Source: Desulfosporosinus sp. (GTDB taxonomy: Bacteria > Bacillota > Desulfitobacteriia > Desulfitobacteriales > Desulfitobacteriaceae). Taken from it: a stretch of 64,000 nucleotides of DNA. Both the position numbers and the translations under genes were made by a program. The notes beneath the pieces are model-generated. The model worked only from the letters and a program-made list of their open reading frames with translations. It made no database searches and was not told the DNA's origin. The stretch covers positions 62,001 to 126,000 of the forward strand of contig DOPM01000022.1 in assembly GCA_003513495.1 (NCBI GenBank). Direction: 5' to 3'. Of this stretch, positions 50,891 through 59,125 are shown piece after piece (position 1 is the first letter of the stretch; each line of letters starts with the position of its first letter).

Positions 50891-50930
50891 TGAGTCCGCC
50901 ATGTTTAACTTTGGCTGATGAGTTCACTAT
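50891..50930 (+). repeat. Shortened copy of the 5862-5963 element
   Basis: TGAGTCC...GCC, ATGTTTAACTTTGGCTGA and TGAGTTCACTAT match the 3' half of the element at 5914-5962, ending at the same TGAGTTCACT. It sits before ymaF. Confidence 0.4.
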
Positions 50931-50996
50931 CACGGGTTTAGATTTTCAGCATAAAATGGAGTGCAATTTGTTTGATCGAAAAAGGAGGCATTCTAT

Positions 50997-51314
50997 ATGT
51001 ATGCACACGTAAAATCTGATCCCGCTCATAATCATGGGAGTGTTACGCATACTTCCTGTGATGATGGACACGCACATCAATGTCTTGATGTTACTGGGCC
51101 TGCCGTGCCGACGACAAATGGAAGTCATGTCCACCACTCTGAAGGTTGGGTAGTATTTGAAGACGGACATTCGCACTATTATAAAGCAGTTTCAGGGCCT
51201 GCGCTTCCGATACTGAATAACTACCATGTTCATAACTGGGATTTCTATACGACTATAGATGATAGACATCGTCATCGTGTAAGTGGTCCAGATATGCCTG
51301 CACCAGGAGTCTAA
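50997..51314 (+). CDS. ymaF: YmaF-family His-rich protein
   Basis: The 105-aa protein is built of three similar ~30-residue units, each with a His cluster (SVTHTSCDDGHAHQC, SHVHHSEGWVVFEDGHSHYY, YHVHNWDFYTTIDDRHRHRV) followed by a VSGPALP-like strand. This is the YmaF family (PF12788), of unknown function. About 16 His suggest metal binding, which fits a place near two metal-resistance loci. RBS AAGGAGG. Repeats were probably made by internal duplication. Confidence 0.85.
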   Translation: MYAHVKSDPAHNHGSVTHTSCDDGHAHQCLDVTGPAVPTTNGSHVHHSEGWVVFEDGHSHYYKAVSGPALPILNNYHVHNWDFYTTIDDRHRHRVSGPDMPAPGV

Positions 51315-51339
51315 TTCTCTTTAGGTCGAAAAATATTTG

Positions 51340-51368
51340 TTGAATGCTAAGTGTTTCTCGTCTATGAT
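51340..51368 (+). promoter_or_regulatory. Sigma-A promoter of hutP
   Basis: TTGAAT (51340-51345) and TATGAT (51363-51368) are separated by exactly 17 bases, about 85 bases before hutP. Confidence 0.6.
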
Positions 51369-51454
51369 ATGAGTAGGGTCAGTAAAGATTTCAAGGAAAG
51401 TTATTAGATGCTGACATAGATGAAAAAATTCTTGCGTTTAACCAGGGGGTTATT

Positions 51455-51895
51455 ATGATACATTGTTCATCAATAGGGAAAACGGCCCTACTCATTGCCA
51501 TGGCTGAAGGAAGTGAAACTGACGACTGTGTTTCTCGTGCTCGAGAAAAGGGCTTTAATGTGGTGACGGGTAAGGTTGGCTCTATGGATGTGCAAAAGAT
51601 CATTGCGGCGGTTGAAACAGCGGCTAAACGTCAGGGTCTAACCGATGATAGTTATAGATCTCAACATGCCCTCTATCACGCAATTCTTGATGCTTTGCAA
51701 GGGTTAGGTCGAGGGCCACTGCAACTGGGAAATATTTTACGTACGGTTGGGCTTCGATTTGCGATTGTTAAAGGACCTCGCACTCTGGAGGATTCTGATG
51801 ACCTTTGGATTGCAGTCAGCATGTACGGGATGATTGGTGCTCCTATTAAAGGACATGAACATGAGGTTTGTGGTTTAGGTATAAATCATTTGTAA
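51455..51895 (+). CDS. hutP: HutP, histidine-dependent antiterminator of the hut operon
   Basis: The 146-aa protein aligns with B. subtilis HutP: GKVGSMDVQKIIAAVETAAK, YRSQHALYHAILDALQGLGR, LRTVGLRFAIVKG and the C-terminal IGAPIKGHEHEVCGLGINHL, containing the metal-binding histidines. HutP binds histidine and Mg2+, then NAG-repeat RNA, and disrupts the terminator before hutH. The matching RNA element lies directly downstream. RBS AGGGGG. Confidence 0.94.
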   Translation: MIHCSSIGKTALLIAMAEGSETDDCVSRAREKGFNVVTGKVGSMDVQKIIAAVETAAKRQGLTDDSYRSQHALYHAILDALQGLGRGPLQLGNILRTVGLRFAIVKGPRTLEDSDDLWIAVSMYGMIGAPIKGHEHEVCGLGINHL

Positions 51896-51936
51896 AAGCG
51901 TCTGAAGAAATTATTAAATATCTGAAACGTATTAAT

Positions 51937-52031
51937 TTAGAAAATAGCAATAAAATAGGGTTATGCTCAGAGTTATTAGATATTTGAGGGCTAAGCTATA
52001 GACGAAAGTTTATGGCTTAATCCTCTTTTTT
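51937..52031 (+). promoter_or_regulatory. HutP-binding leader with regulated terminator
   Basis: Repeated NAG triplets (TAG at about 51938, 51945, 51956 and 51977; further AG triplets through 52002) precede and overlap a terminator: GAGGGCTAAGCTATA (51986-52000) pairs with TATGGCTTAATCCTC (52011-52025), then TTTTTT. HutP-histidine binding should open it and let RNA polymerase reach hutH. Confidence 0.82.
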
Positions 52032-52056
52032 CATTTGCATAGAAGGAGGCCGAAAT

Positions 52057-53616
52057 ATGAGTGTCGTATTAGCAGAAAAATCTAGAGTTACCTTGGATGG
52101 AGAAACCCTTACCTTAGAGCAAGTGGTGGCGGTTGCAAGGTATGGTGCCAAGGTGGAATTGCACCCTATGGCTAAGGAAAAAGTCTTAAGATCCAGAGAA
52201 TATGTGGATCAATTAATTGAAGGGAACCGCACGGTTTATGGAATCACCACAGGCTTCGGTAAGTTTAGCGATGTCCTAATTTCCAAAGATGATGCCAAAA
52301 CGTTGCAACGTAACCTTATCATGAGCCATGCAACGGGTGTTGGAGAGGCTCTATCACCAGAAATTGTAAGGGTTATTTTGTTGCTTAGAGCAAATGCCTT
52401 AGCAAAAGGATTTTCTGGGATTCGACTATCAACTCTCCAGACATTAATAAATGTTCTGAATGCAGGAATCGTACCTTTTATACCAGAGAAAGGGTCGCTT
52501 GGAGCAAGTGGAGATTTAGCGCCTTTGTCCCATATGGTACTGGTTTTATTGGGTGAGGGGGAAGCGTTTTATAAAGAACGACGCATGAGTGGGCGGGAAG
52601 CTCTCGCACAAGCGAGCATAGAGCCAGTGGTTCTGGAAGGAAAGGAGGGGCTCGCTCTTATTAACGGGACTCAGGTTATGACAGCCATTGCGGCTTTGGC
52701 AGTCTGGGATGCTGAAATTCTATGTGAATCAGCAAATATTACAGCAGCATTGACTCTTGAAGCGCTTGAGGGAATTCTAAATGCCTTTGATCCCAAAATC
52801 CATGCTGTACGTCCTCACCCCGGGCAAATGGATGTGGCGAAACATATTCGCCATCTTACAGAGGGCAGCACCTTTGCAGCAGATCAACAACACCCTAGGG
52901 TGCAAGATGCCTATGCACTTCGCTGTGTTGCCCAAGTCCATGGTCCATCAAAAGAGGCAGTTGCTTACGTGAAAAAAGTTGTAGAAATCGAGATAAATTC
53001 TGCCACGGATAATCCTTTAATCTTTCCTGAAGAAGACGCAGTGCTCTCGGGTGGGAATTTCCACGGTCAACCCATTGCCTTGGCTATGGACTTTCTTGGG
53101 ATAGCGATGGCGGAGCTTGCCAATATTGCTGAACGACGCTTGGAGCGTCTGGTTAATCCGAGCTTAAGCGGGCTGCCCGCGTTTTTAACTCCCAATGGGG
53201 GGTTAAATTCAGGCTTTATGATTGTGCAGTATTCTGCGGCTTCATTGGTTTCCGAAAACAAAGTTTTAGCCCATCCAGCAAGTGTGGATTCGATCCCCTC
53301 TTCGGCCAACCAAGAGGATCATGTAAGTATGGGAACAATAGCAGCACGTAAGGCCCGAACCATCATAGAGAACACTGGTCATGTATTGGGAATGGAATTA
53401 TTGGCGGCATGTCAGGGTTTGGATTTAAGAACCGGAAAAGAGGAGCGACAGTTTGGAAAGGGAAGTGAGGCCGCTTATCGGCTTCTGCGTACAAAAGTGA
53501 CCCCACTTGGTGAAGATCGTGTTATGTATACGGATATTAACATTGCCAAAGAGTTAATCTCTTCAGGAAAGATAGCGAACGCTGTACGGTTTGAATTTGC
53601 ACGAAATGCACATTAA
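52057..53616 (+). CDS. hutH: Histidine ammonia-lyase
   Basis: The 519-aa enzyme contains the autocatalytic MIO-forming triad Ala150-Ser151-Gly152 in KGSLGASGDLAPLSHM, the active-site YGITTGFGKF (Tyr61 region) and INSATDNPLIFP. It deaminates histidine to urocanate. RBS GAAGGAGG precedes ATG 52057. The genes for later steps (hutU, hutI, hutG or ftcD) do not follow; a terminator ends the unit, so urocanate must be handled elsewhere or is an end product. Confidence 0.97.
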   Translation: MSVVLAEKSRVTLDGETLTLEQVVAVARYGAKVELHPMAKEKVLRSREYVDQLIEGNRTVYGITTGFGKFSDVLISKDDAKTLQRNLIMSHATGVGEALSPEIVRVILLLRANALAKGFSGIRLSTLQTLINVLNAGIVPFIPEKGSLGASGDLAPLSHMVLVLLGEGEAFYKERRMSGREALAQASIEPVVLEGKEGLALINGTQVMTAIAALAVWDAEILCESANITAALTLEALEGILNAFDPKIHAVRPHPGQMDVAKHIRHLTEGSTFAADQQHPRVQDAYALRCVAQVHGPSKEAVAYVKKVVEIEINSATDNPLIFPEEDAVLSGGNFHGQPIALAMDFLGIAMAELANIAERRLERLVNPSLSGLPAFLTPNGGLNSGFMIVQYSAASLVSENKVLAHPASVDSIPSSANQEDHVSMGTIAARKARTIIENTGHVLGMELLAACQGLDLRTGKEERQFGKGSEAAYRLLRTKVTPLGEDRVMYTDINIAKELISSGKIANAVRFEFARNAH

Positions 53617-53657
53617 TCCTGTGATGGGTAAATCAAGTTTATATAACTAATTAATGG

Positions 53658-53712
53658 GCGCTCCTTAAAGGTCATATGCAATAACCTTATGCCTTTTAGG
53701 GAGCGCATATTT
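53658..53712 (+). terminator. Terminator of hutH
   Basis: GCGCTCC (53658-53664) pairs with GGAGCGC (53700-53706) at the base of a long A-U-rich stem, followed by ATATTTTGT. Confidence 0.75.
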
Positions 53713-53844
53713 TGTCATCCATTTAATGGTTAGAGATTCATGAAAACACAATTATTAGGATAGTAAAATACTTAATGAGAAACGTATCAATGTTTAGTTT
53801 TATCGGAAATACTACTAAAGCAATACTTTGTGAAGAATAGTCAA

Positions 53845-53873
53845 TTGACATATGGTATAGGGGGGTATACTAT
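53845..53873 (+). promoter_or_regulatory. CsoR-controlled promoter with operator
   Basis: TTGACA (53845-53850) and TACTAT (53868-53873) are 17 bases apart. Between and overlapping them is the dyad GTATAGGGGGGTATAC (53855-53870), the G-tract inverted repeat typical of CsoR operators. Binding would block the spacer and -10. Confidence 0.85.
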
Positions 53874-53892
53874 ATGTTTAGAGGTGATGAGA

Positions 53893-54237
53893 ATGACGTT
53901 TGACGAAAAGCAGGTAGATACGTGCTCGGTCTGTGGGAGTGAAGTGACGGAGCCAGGAGATCGAAAGAGCCATCATGACGATAAAACGATTAAAGAACTA
54001 ATAACTCGAATGAATCGTATTGAAGGTCAAATTCGTGGTATTAAAGGTATGATCGAACGACATGTTTATTGCGACGATATCTTAAATCAGATCTCTTCTG
54101 CTCAATCCGCCCTAGATGGGGCTTCACGATTGTTGCTAGAAAAACATATGAAATCATGTATTAAAGAGCGGCTTCAAAGGGATGATGATCAGGTCGTTGA
54201 TGAGGTCCTGAAGACAATCTTTCGCATGATTAGATAG
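53893..54237 (+). CDS. csoR: Copper-sensing repressor CsoR
   Basis: The 114-aa all-helical protein has the Cu(I) ligands of M. tuberculosis CsoR at identical spacing: C60, H85 and C89 (VYC, then KHMKSC; 25 and 4 apart). The conserved NRIEGQIRGIKGMIE helix is present. An N-terminal CSVC motif adds a possible extra metal site. Cu(I) binding should release the operator at 53855 and derepress csoR-copA-copZ. ATG 53893 has RBS GAGGTGATGAG; the longer frame from 53830 runs through the promoter and is rejected. Confidence 0.93.
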   Translation: MTFDEKQVDTCSVCGSEVTEPGDRKSHHDDKTIKELITRMNRIEGQIRGIKGMIERHVYCDDILNQISSAQSALDGASRLLLEKHMKSCIKERLQRDDDQVVDEVLKTIFRMIR

Positions 54238-54268
54238 TGTAGGGATCTTAACTGGGGGATAAAAGAAA

Positions 54269-57034
54269 ATGATGGAACAAGGGAACAAAGAAATTAATGA
54301 AATTAATGTATACGGCATGAGCTGTCAGCATTGTGTTAACCAGGTCACTAAGATTCTGGAAGCCTTCCCAAGTGTGCAGGAAGTTCAGGTGTCTTTAGAA
54401 GATTCGAAGGCTGTTTTTACTTGGGATCCTACACTGGTTAATTTGGCGGACATTCGAAAAGAAATCGAGGAAGCTGGTTATTCCTTTGAGAAATTAGACG
54501 ATGCACAGGAAACCCAAGATAACCCTGAACATGAGAATTCAAATCAAGAGAATTACGCGAATCAAGAGAACACCGAAAGGGCAGAAGGATTAAAAATGCC
54601 CAGTGAAACAGTAGGTGTTTCTGCCTCTCAAGAAACTAAGCAGCTGTTCAAAATTAGTGGTATGACCTGCGCAAATTGTGCATTGACGATTGAAAAAGGG
54701 CTCAAGGCTATGCCAGGGGTAAAATCAGTTGCAGTTAATTTTGCCTCGGAAAAACTTACCGTGGAAACGGATCCGAACCTGGTTAAGGAAGAGCTTCTTT
54801 TGGCGAAAATCAAGGATCTTGGATATGGTGCTCAGAGCGCAGATGAAGGAAAGCAACAATTTAAAGTGGGCGGAATGACGTGTGCAAATTGTGCTTTAGC
54901 TATAGAGAAGAAGCTTAAGGGTACCCGGGGTGTCCAAAGCGTTGCGGTCAATTTAGCGAGCGAAACAGTGTCAGTGGAGTTTGATCCCGGTGTCGTGACT
55001 TTAAGAGACATCTTCGAGCAGGTTCGTGATGCCGGGTATACTCCCATCGAGAATGAGGACGAGAATCAAAATGATCGTACTGCCATCAAACAACGTAATT
55101 GGCTTATTTTTAGTGCTATTCTCTCATTGCCTATCATGCCTCTTATGTATCTGCCTATGTCAAGACCTTTGATGTATACGATGCTTATTCTAGCAACCAT
55201 TGTTCAGTTTACGGCGGGTTTAACATTTTATCGTGGGGCCTATCATGCATTGAAAAACCGTTCGGCTAATATGGACGTCTTGGTGGCGATTGGAATTACA
55301 GCTGCTTATGGATACAGTTTGATGACAACTCTGCACATGTTCATTCCTACTATCTTTTTTGAAGGCCCTAACTTCTTTGAGACGTCTGCTTTGTTGATTA
55401 CCTTTGTGCGCTTTGGAAAATATCTAGAGACCAAAGCAAAAGGACGGGCTGGTCAGGCCTTAAAACGACTGTTAGAACTACAAGCAGATAAAGCTCATTT
55501 ATTAGTTGATGGTGAGGTTAAGGAAGTAGCTGCTTCAGATTTGAAAATTGGGGATATTGCCCTAGTCAAATCTGGAGAAAGAATACCTGTGGATGGTGAG
55601 ATACTTGAAGGAACAGCGAGTATTGATGAGGCAATGCTGACTGGGGAATCCATTCCCGTGGACAAGGGAGTTGGGGATCCGGTGATTGGAGCAACCATTA
55701 ATCGCTCAGGAAGTATCAAGGTAAGAACCACTAAAACGGGTAAGGATACCGTACTTTCTGGAATTATCAAACTGGTCGAAGATGCTCAGGGAGTAAAGCC
55801 TCCGATTCAACGCTTAGCAGATAAGATTTCTAATTATTTTGTGCCAACTGTGGTTGTTATTTCTATTCTTACCTATTTAATATGGTACGTTTTGTTCGAT
55901 AGTACGTTTGTTTTTGCCTTTACTGCTTCCATTGCCGTTTTAGTCATCGCTTGTCCCTGCGCTTTAGGGTTGGCAACTCCTACAGCCATTATGGTTGGCA
56001 GTGGGGTAGGGTTGAACCGAGGTCTTCTCTTTAAATCTGCAGCAGTATTGGAAGGAATTGCTCACTTACAAGCCATTGGGTTTGATAAGACAGGGACGTT
56101 AACGAAGGGAACACCTGAAGTGACGGATATTCTTGCCTATGCTGGTTACTCGAGGACAGAGGTTCTTAAAATTGCTGCAGCAGGTGAGAATCCTTCGATT
56201 CATCCATTAGCTCAGGCGGTTGTTTCTGAGGGCAAAAAGGAACAACTGGTTATTGAAGAGGTTCAAAATTATCGGGAAGAAGCGGGCTATGGTGTCACCT
56301 GTAACTATAAAGAGCAAACCTTACTCATTGGAAACATTAAATTAATGCACAAGTATAATGTTGACCTCAAAGAGTCGGAACCGGATTTTCAGGGGTTGGC
56401 TGAATTAGGCAGAACAACTAGTTTTATTGCTTTAGGTGGTCAGGTGATCGGACTCATCGCGCTTGCTGATGTAGTAAAAGAAAGTACCAAAGAAGCAATT
56501 AAACGCCTTCATGAGTTGGGCTTAAAAACGTTTATGATTACTGGGGATAATAAGAAAGTCGCCAATGTTGTTGGCGAGCAGGTTGGAATTGATGATGTTA
56601 TTGCAGAAATTTTACCTCAAGATAAGATTAGTATAATTAAGAAGTATCAGGACCAAGGGTTTAAAGTTGCTATGGTAGGGGATGGCATCAACGATGCTCC
56701 GGCCTTGGCCCAAGCAGATATTGGTATTGCTATCGGCTCAGGAACGGATGTAGCCAAGGAAACAGGAGATGTCGTATTAGTTCGAAACGACCTCCTAGAT
56801 GTAGAACGAGCGATTCGTTTAGGCCGAAGAACCCTTCTCAAAATTAAGCAAAATCTCTTCTGGGCTTTAATCTATAATGTTGTAGGTATCCCAATTGCTG
56901 CAGGTGTGCTATATCCATTTACAGGACAACTGTTGCCTCCTGAATGGGCAGGGTTAGCCATGGCTTTCTCCTCCGTGTCCGTAGTAACAAGTTCACTCTT
57001 GTTAAAAAGGTATGACAGTAGACTCGTGGACTAG
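54269..57034 (+). CDS. copA: Copper-exporting P1B-type ATPase with three heavy-metal domains
   Basis: The 921-aa protein has three N-terminal HMA domains: GMSCQHC (~17), GMTCANC (~130) and GMTCANC (~208), separated by an acidic linker. The P-type core follows: TGES, the Cu(I) TM motif CPC (ACPCALGLATP), DKTGTLTKG, HP in SIHPLAQ and GDGINDAPAL. It expels Cu(I). Most CopA have one or two HMAs; three is on the high side for this group. The first HMA is the most divergent (SCQHC). It follows csoR by 31 bases. Confidence 0.95.
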   Translation: MMEQGNKEINEINVYGMSCQHCVNQVTKILEAFPSVQEVQVSLEDSKAVFTWDPTLVNLADIRKEIEEAGYSFEKLDDAQETQDNPEHENSNQENYANQENTERAEGLKMPSETVGVSASQETKQLFKISGMTCANCALTIEKGLKAMPGVKSVAVNFASEKLTVETDPNLVKEELLLAKIKDLGYGAQSADEGKQQFKVGGMTCANCALAIEKKLKGTRGVQSVAVNLASETVSVEFDPGVVTLRDIFEQVRDAGYTPIENEDENQNDRTAIKQRNWLIFSAILSLPIMPLMYLPMSRPLMYTMLILATIVQFTAGLTFYRGAYHALKNRSANMDVLVAIGITAAYGYSLMTTLHMFIPTIFFEGPNFFETSALLITFVRFGKYLETKAKGRAGQALKRLLELQADKAHLLVDGEVKEVAASDLKIGDIALVKSGERIPVDGEILEGTASIDEAMLTGESIPVDKGVGDPVIGATINRSGSIKVRTTKTGKDTVLSGIIKLVEDAQGVKPPIQRLADKISNYFVPTVVVISILTYLIWYVLFDSTFVFAFTASIAVLVIACPCALGLATPTAIMVGSGVGLNRGLLFKSAAVLEGIAHLQAIGFDKTGTLTKGTPEVTDILAYAGYSRTEVLKIAAAGENPSIHPLAQAVVSEGKKEQLVIEEVQNYREEAGYGVTCNYKEQTLLIGNIKLMHKYNVDLKESEPDFQGLAELGRTTSFIALGGQVIGLIALADVVKESTKEAIKRLHELGLKTFMITGDNKKVANVVGEQVGIDDVIAEILPQDKISIIKKYQDQGFKVAMVGDGINDAPALAQADIGIAIGSGTDVAKETGDVVLVRNDLLDVERAIRLGRRTLLKIKQNLFWALIYNVVGIPIAAGVLYPFTGQLLPPEWAGLAMAFSSVSVVTSSLLLKRYDSRLVD

Positions 57035-57139
57035 AGTGTCGAATCGGTGAATTTTCCTTCCAAAAGATACTCATTTGTTTAATATGGGAGGATAAGTATA
57101 CAAATTTACATTTGGTAAATTAAAGTTACCACTCAAGAG

Positions 57140-57205
57140 AAAGACATAAGGAGTTATGGGATCTGGCTTCCAGCCTCTGACCTCTGACTTCTGTATTAGG
57201 AGGTG
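57140..57205 (+). repeat. Short direct repeats before copZ
   Basis: GCCTCTGACCTCTGACTTCTG shows tandem CCTCTGA/CTTCTG-like units. The copA-copZ spacer is otherwise without a gene and its composition differs from its neighbours. Confidence 0.4.
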
Positions 57206-57212
57206 AAAGAAA

Positions 57213-57410
57213 GTGGGCCAAACTATTCTGAAAATTGATGGCATGACTTGTAACCATTGTAAAATGAGAGCAGAAAAAGCGTTGCAAGGTGTAAGTGGGG
57301 TCGAAAGCGTAAAAGTTGACCTAGCGAGCAAAGAGGCTGTCATAACTGGTAGTGCCGAGCGTGAGAAACTTATTAAAGCAGTCGTCGACGCTGGCTATAC
57401 TGTAGCCTAA
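57213..57410 (+). CDS. copZ: CopZ-like copper chaperone
   Basis: The 65-aa single HMA domain has GMTCNHCKMRAEKAL, metal-binding Cys at ~13 and ~16. It passes Cu(I) to the CopA metal-binding domains. GTG 57213 has RBS TAGGAGGTG. It is separated from copA by 178 bases containing repeats, so the pair may be linked by read-through. The His in CNHC (usual MTCxHC) is typical of CopZ. Confidence 0.92.
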   Translation: MGQTILKIDGMTCNHCKMRAEKALQGVSGVESVKVDLASKEAVITGSAEREKLIKAVVDAGYTVA

Positions 57411-57453
57411 TAGATGGGATCTTTTCCAAGTAAGAATCTCCTTTATATCGAAT

Positions 57454-57500
57454 ATAGCCTGTATCTTTAATAACTTTTATTAAAGATACAGGCTATTTAC
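57454..57500. terminator. Terminator-like perfect hairpin after copZ
   Basis: A 20-bp perfect stem (57454-57473 with 57477-57496) has a 3-nt loop. It should stop transcription of the cop region in either direction. Confidence 0.75.
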
Positions 57501-57604
57501 ATAAAAGAATGATCATTTCTTATGAGTTCTATCTTTTAAATGTCCAGTATCGTGCTCGGATGATTATATTTTCTTTGGTTAAACTATTAATGAGGTGATG
57601 TAGA

Positions 57605-57802
57605 ATGCCGAGAAATGATGGCAATAAATATAAGAATGCAGACCTGAAGAAAATCGAGTTGACACTTAGGAACATTCAAAAGAACGAAGAGTTTTTACTG
57701 GAAAATGCTGAAGAGCTGAGCGCTCATCAAATTAAAGATGTCAAAGCCCACTTAGCTTCCAAGACAAAACACCTTGAGGAAACCGAAGGCACAATTAAAT
57801 AG
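57605..57802 (+). CDS. Small helical protein of unknown function, 65 aa
   Basis: Highly charged and mostly helical (KKIELTLRNIQKNEEFLLEN, HQIKDVKAHLASKTKHLEET). RBS AGGTGATG precedes the ATG and a terminator follows at 6 bases. I do not recognise a family; the neighbouring SASP and the size could suggest a sporulation protein, but nothing in the sequence proves it. Confidence 0.65.
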   Translation: MPRNDGNKYKNADLKKIELTLRNIQKNEEFLLENAEELSAHQIKDVKAHLASKTKHLEETEGTIK

Positions 57803-57826
57803 GAGCATTTTTGCTCCTTCTTTTTC
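57802..57826 (+). terminator. Terminator of the 65-aa protein gene
   Basis: GGAGCA (57802-57807) pairs with TGCTCC (57812-57817), followed by TTCTTTTTCTTT. Confidence 0.75.
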
Positions 57827-57847
57827 TTTGCCTTAAAAATAAATGTA

Positions 57848-57876
57848 AGAGGGATATCTTTCGATATCCCCCTTAA
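57848..57876 (-). terminator. Terminator of the SASP gene
   Basis: GGGATATC-TTTC-GATATCCC forms a perfect 8-bp core stem just after the SASP stop on the minus strand, with A/T-rich flanks. Confidence 0.6.
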
Positions 57877-57893
57877 TCACCTAACAATCTAAG

Positions 57894-58100
57894 TTAGATT
57901 TTGGTTCCACCTTTGAGATGTTCCTCAGCAAACTGAATCATCCGTTTGGTCATTTGACCACCAACTGATCCATTTTCGCGGCTTGTGCGGTCGCCGCCTA
58001 ATTGAAGGCCCATTTCATTTGCAACTTCATACTTGAATTGATCCAATGATTGTGAAGCACCTTGAGTCGCTGGTGTATTAGTATTTCTTTCTCCTGCCAT
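57894..58100 (-). CDS. Alpha/beta-type small acid-soluble spore protein
   Basis: The 68-aa protein has both SASP signatures: LDQFKYEVANEMGLQLG, including the Glu-Met/Glu GPR cleavage region, and RENGSVGGQMTKRMIQFAEE. SASPs coat and protect spore DNA and are degraded by GPR at germination. RBS AAAGGAGGG is strong. Expression would be forespore-specific. Together with splB and CotF it shows that the organism makes endospores. Confidence 0.95.
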   Translation of the reverse strand: MAGERNTNTPATQGASQSLDQFKYEVANEMGLQLGGDRTSRENGSVGGQMTKRMIQFAEEHLKGGTKI

Positions 58101-58312
58101 GATAGGTACCCTCCTTTAAATTATGTTTGTGTACTGGAACATTCTTATTATATGTTTTATGGCTTTTCTTACTCAGGTAATTATTGCTACAATATATAGA
58201 GCTTTCCTATTGCTTATTCTTGTGGTTGTTGACTGATTTTATGTTGATTTTAAGAACCTTAAGGTTTAGAATTATGTTATTGAATTGCTTTAATCGTTGA
58301 GGAGGATTCAAA

Positions 58313-58963
58313 GTGAGTTTGAAGATGAAAGAACCAGTAAACACATGGACACATTTTGTGCTATTCATGGCTGCAATTGTGGGGCTAGTGTTTCTGATAA
58401 TCTTAAGTAAAAATAATATATCAAAACTGATTACCATGACGATTTATGGCGTTAGTATGATTTTACTTTATGGTGCTAGCTCTCTATATCATTGGGTCCG
58501 TACTACTCCACAAAAAGAACTTCTTTTGAAAAGGGTAGATCATATTGCAATTTATTTGTTAATCGCGGGTTCCTATACGCCGGTTTTTTACTACGGATTG
58601 GATGAGGTATGGCGTTGGGCGATGCTTAGTGTTGTTTGGGTTTTGGCAATCATTGGAATGATGTTGAAAATTTGGTTTATCCATGCACCAAGATATGTTT
58701 CCTCGGCATTTTATGTCTGTCTTGGCTGGATAGCCTTAGTCCCGTTCTTTCAACTTGTCCGGAATTTACCAATGGGTGCGATCATTCTAATGGCTGTTGG
58801 CGGATTAACCTATACCATGGGCGCGATTATATATGCAACTAAGATCTTCGATTTCTTCCCCAAGCGTTTTGGTTTTCATGAGATATTTCATTTGTTCATT
58901 GGAGCTGGAAGTATTGTGCATTACATAATGATTCTCGTATATATCATGCCGATGGCAGAATAA
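58313..58963 (+). CDS. Hemolysin III-family (HlyIII/PAQR) membrane protein
   Basis: The 216-aa protein has seven hydrophobic segments. Conserved HlyIII features include EPVNTWTHFVLFMAAIVGLV (with the N-terminal His), ASSLYHWV, KRVDHIAIYLLIAGSYTPV and FHEIFHLFIGAGSIVHY, providing the zinc-binding histidines of the PAQR fold. The physiological role in bacteria is unclear; some members act on membrane lipids. GTG start has RBS GAGGAGG. It is monocistronic. Confidence 0.92.
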   Translation: MSLKMKEPVNTWTHFVLFMAAIVGLVFLIILSKNNISKLITMTIYGVSMILLYGASSLYHWVRTTPQKELLLKRVDHIAIYLLIAGSYTPVFYYGLDEVWRWAMLSVVWVLAIIGMMLKIWFIHAPRYVSSAFYVCLGWIALVPFFQLVRNLPMGAIILMAVGGLTYTMGAIIYATKIFDFFPKRFGFHEIFHLFIGAGSIVHYIMILVYIMPMAE

Positions 58964-59010
58964 GTATCGTTAACATAGAAGTTAGTGCGATGGCGGGATG
59001 CGCTTAATTG

Positions 59011-59078
59011 TCATCCTGAACGAAGTGAAGGATCTTCTCACAATGCAGCAAGATCCTTCGCTGACGCTCAGGAGACAT
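59011..59078. repeat. Dispersed palindromic intergenic repeat, copy C
   Basis: TCATCCTGAACGAAGTGAAG GATC and GATCCTTCGCTGACGCTCAG GA correspond to the core of copies A and B. It lies between the HlyIII gene and the terminator of the YbjN-like gene. Confidence 0.7.
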
Positions 59079-59094
59079 ACAAAATAATGGGCAA

Positions 59095-59124
59095 AAAAGC
59101 AGGAGTGGTATTATAACCACTCCT
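59095..59124 (-). terminator. Terminator of the YbjN-like gene
   Basis: AGGAGTGGT (59101-59109) pairs with ACCACTCCT (59116-59124). On the minus strand it is followed by GCTTTTTTG, right after the stop codon. Confidence 0.85.
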
Positions 59125-59125
59125 T

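Noticed and set aside
50840..51000. An additional small gene before ymaF
   Set aside because: No start with RBS and coding pattern; the stretch is better explained as the short repeat copy.
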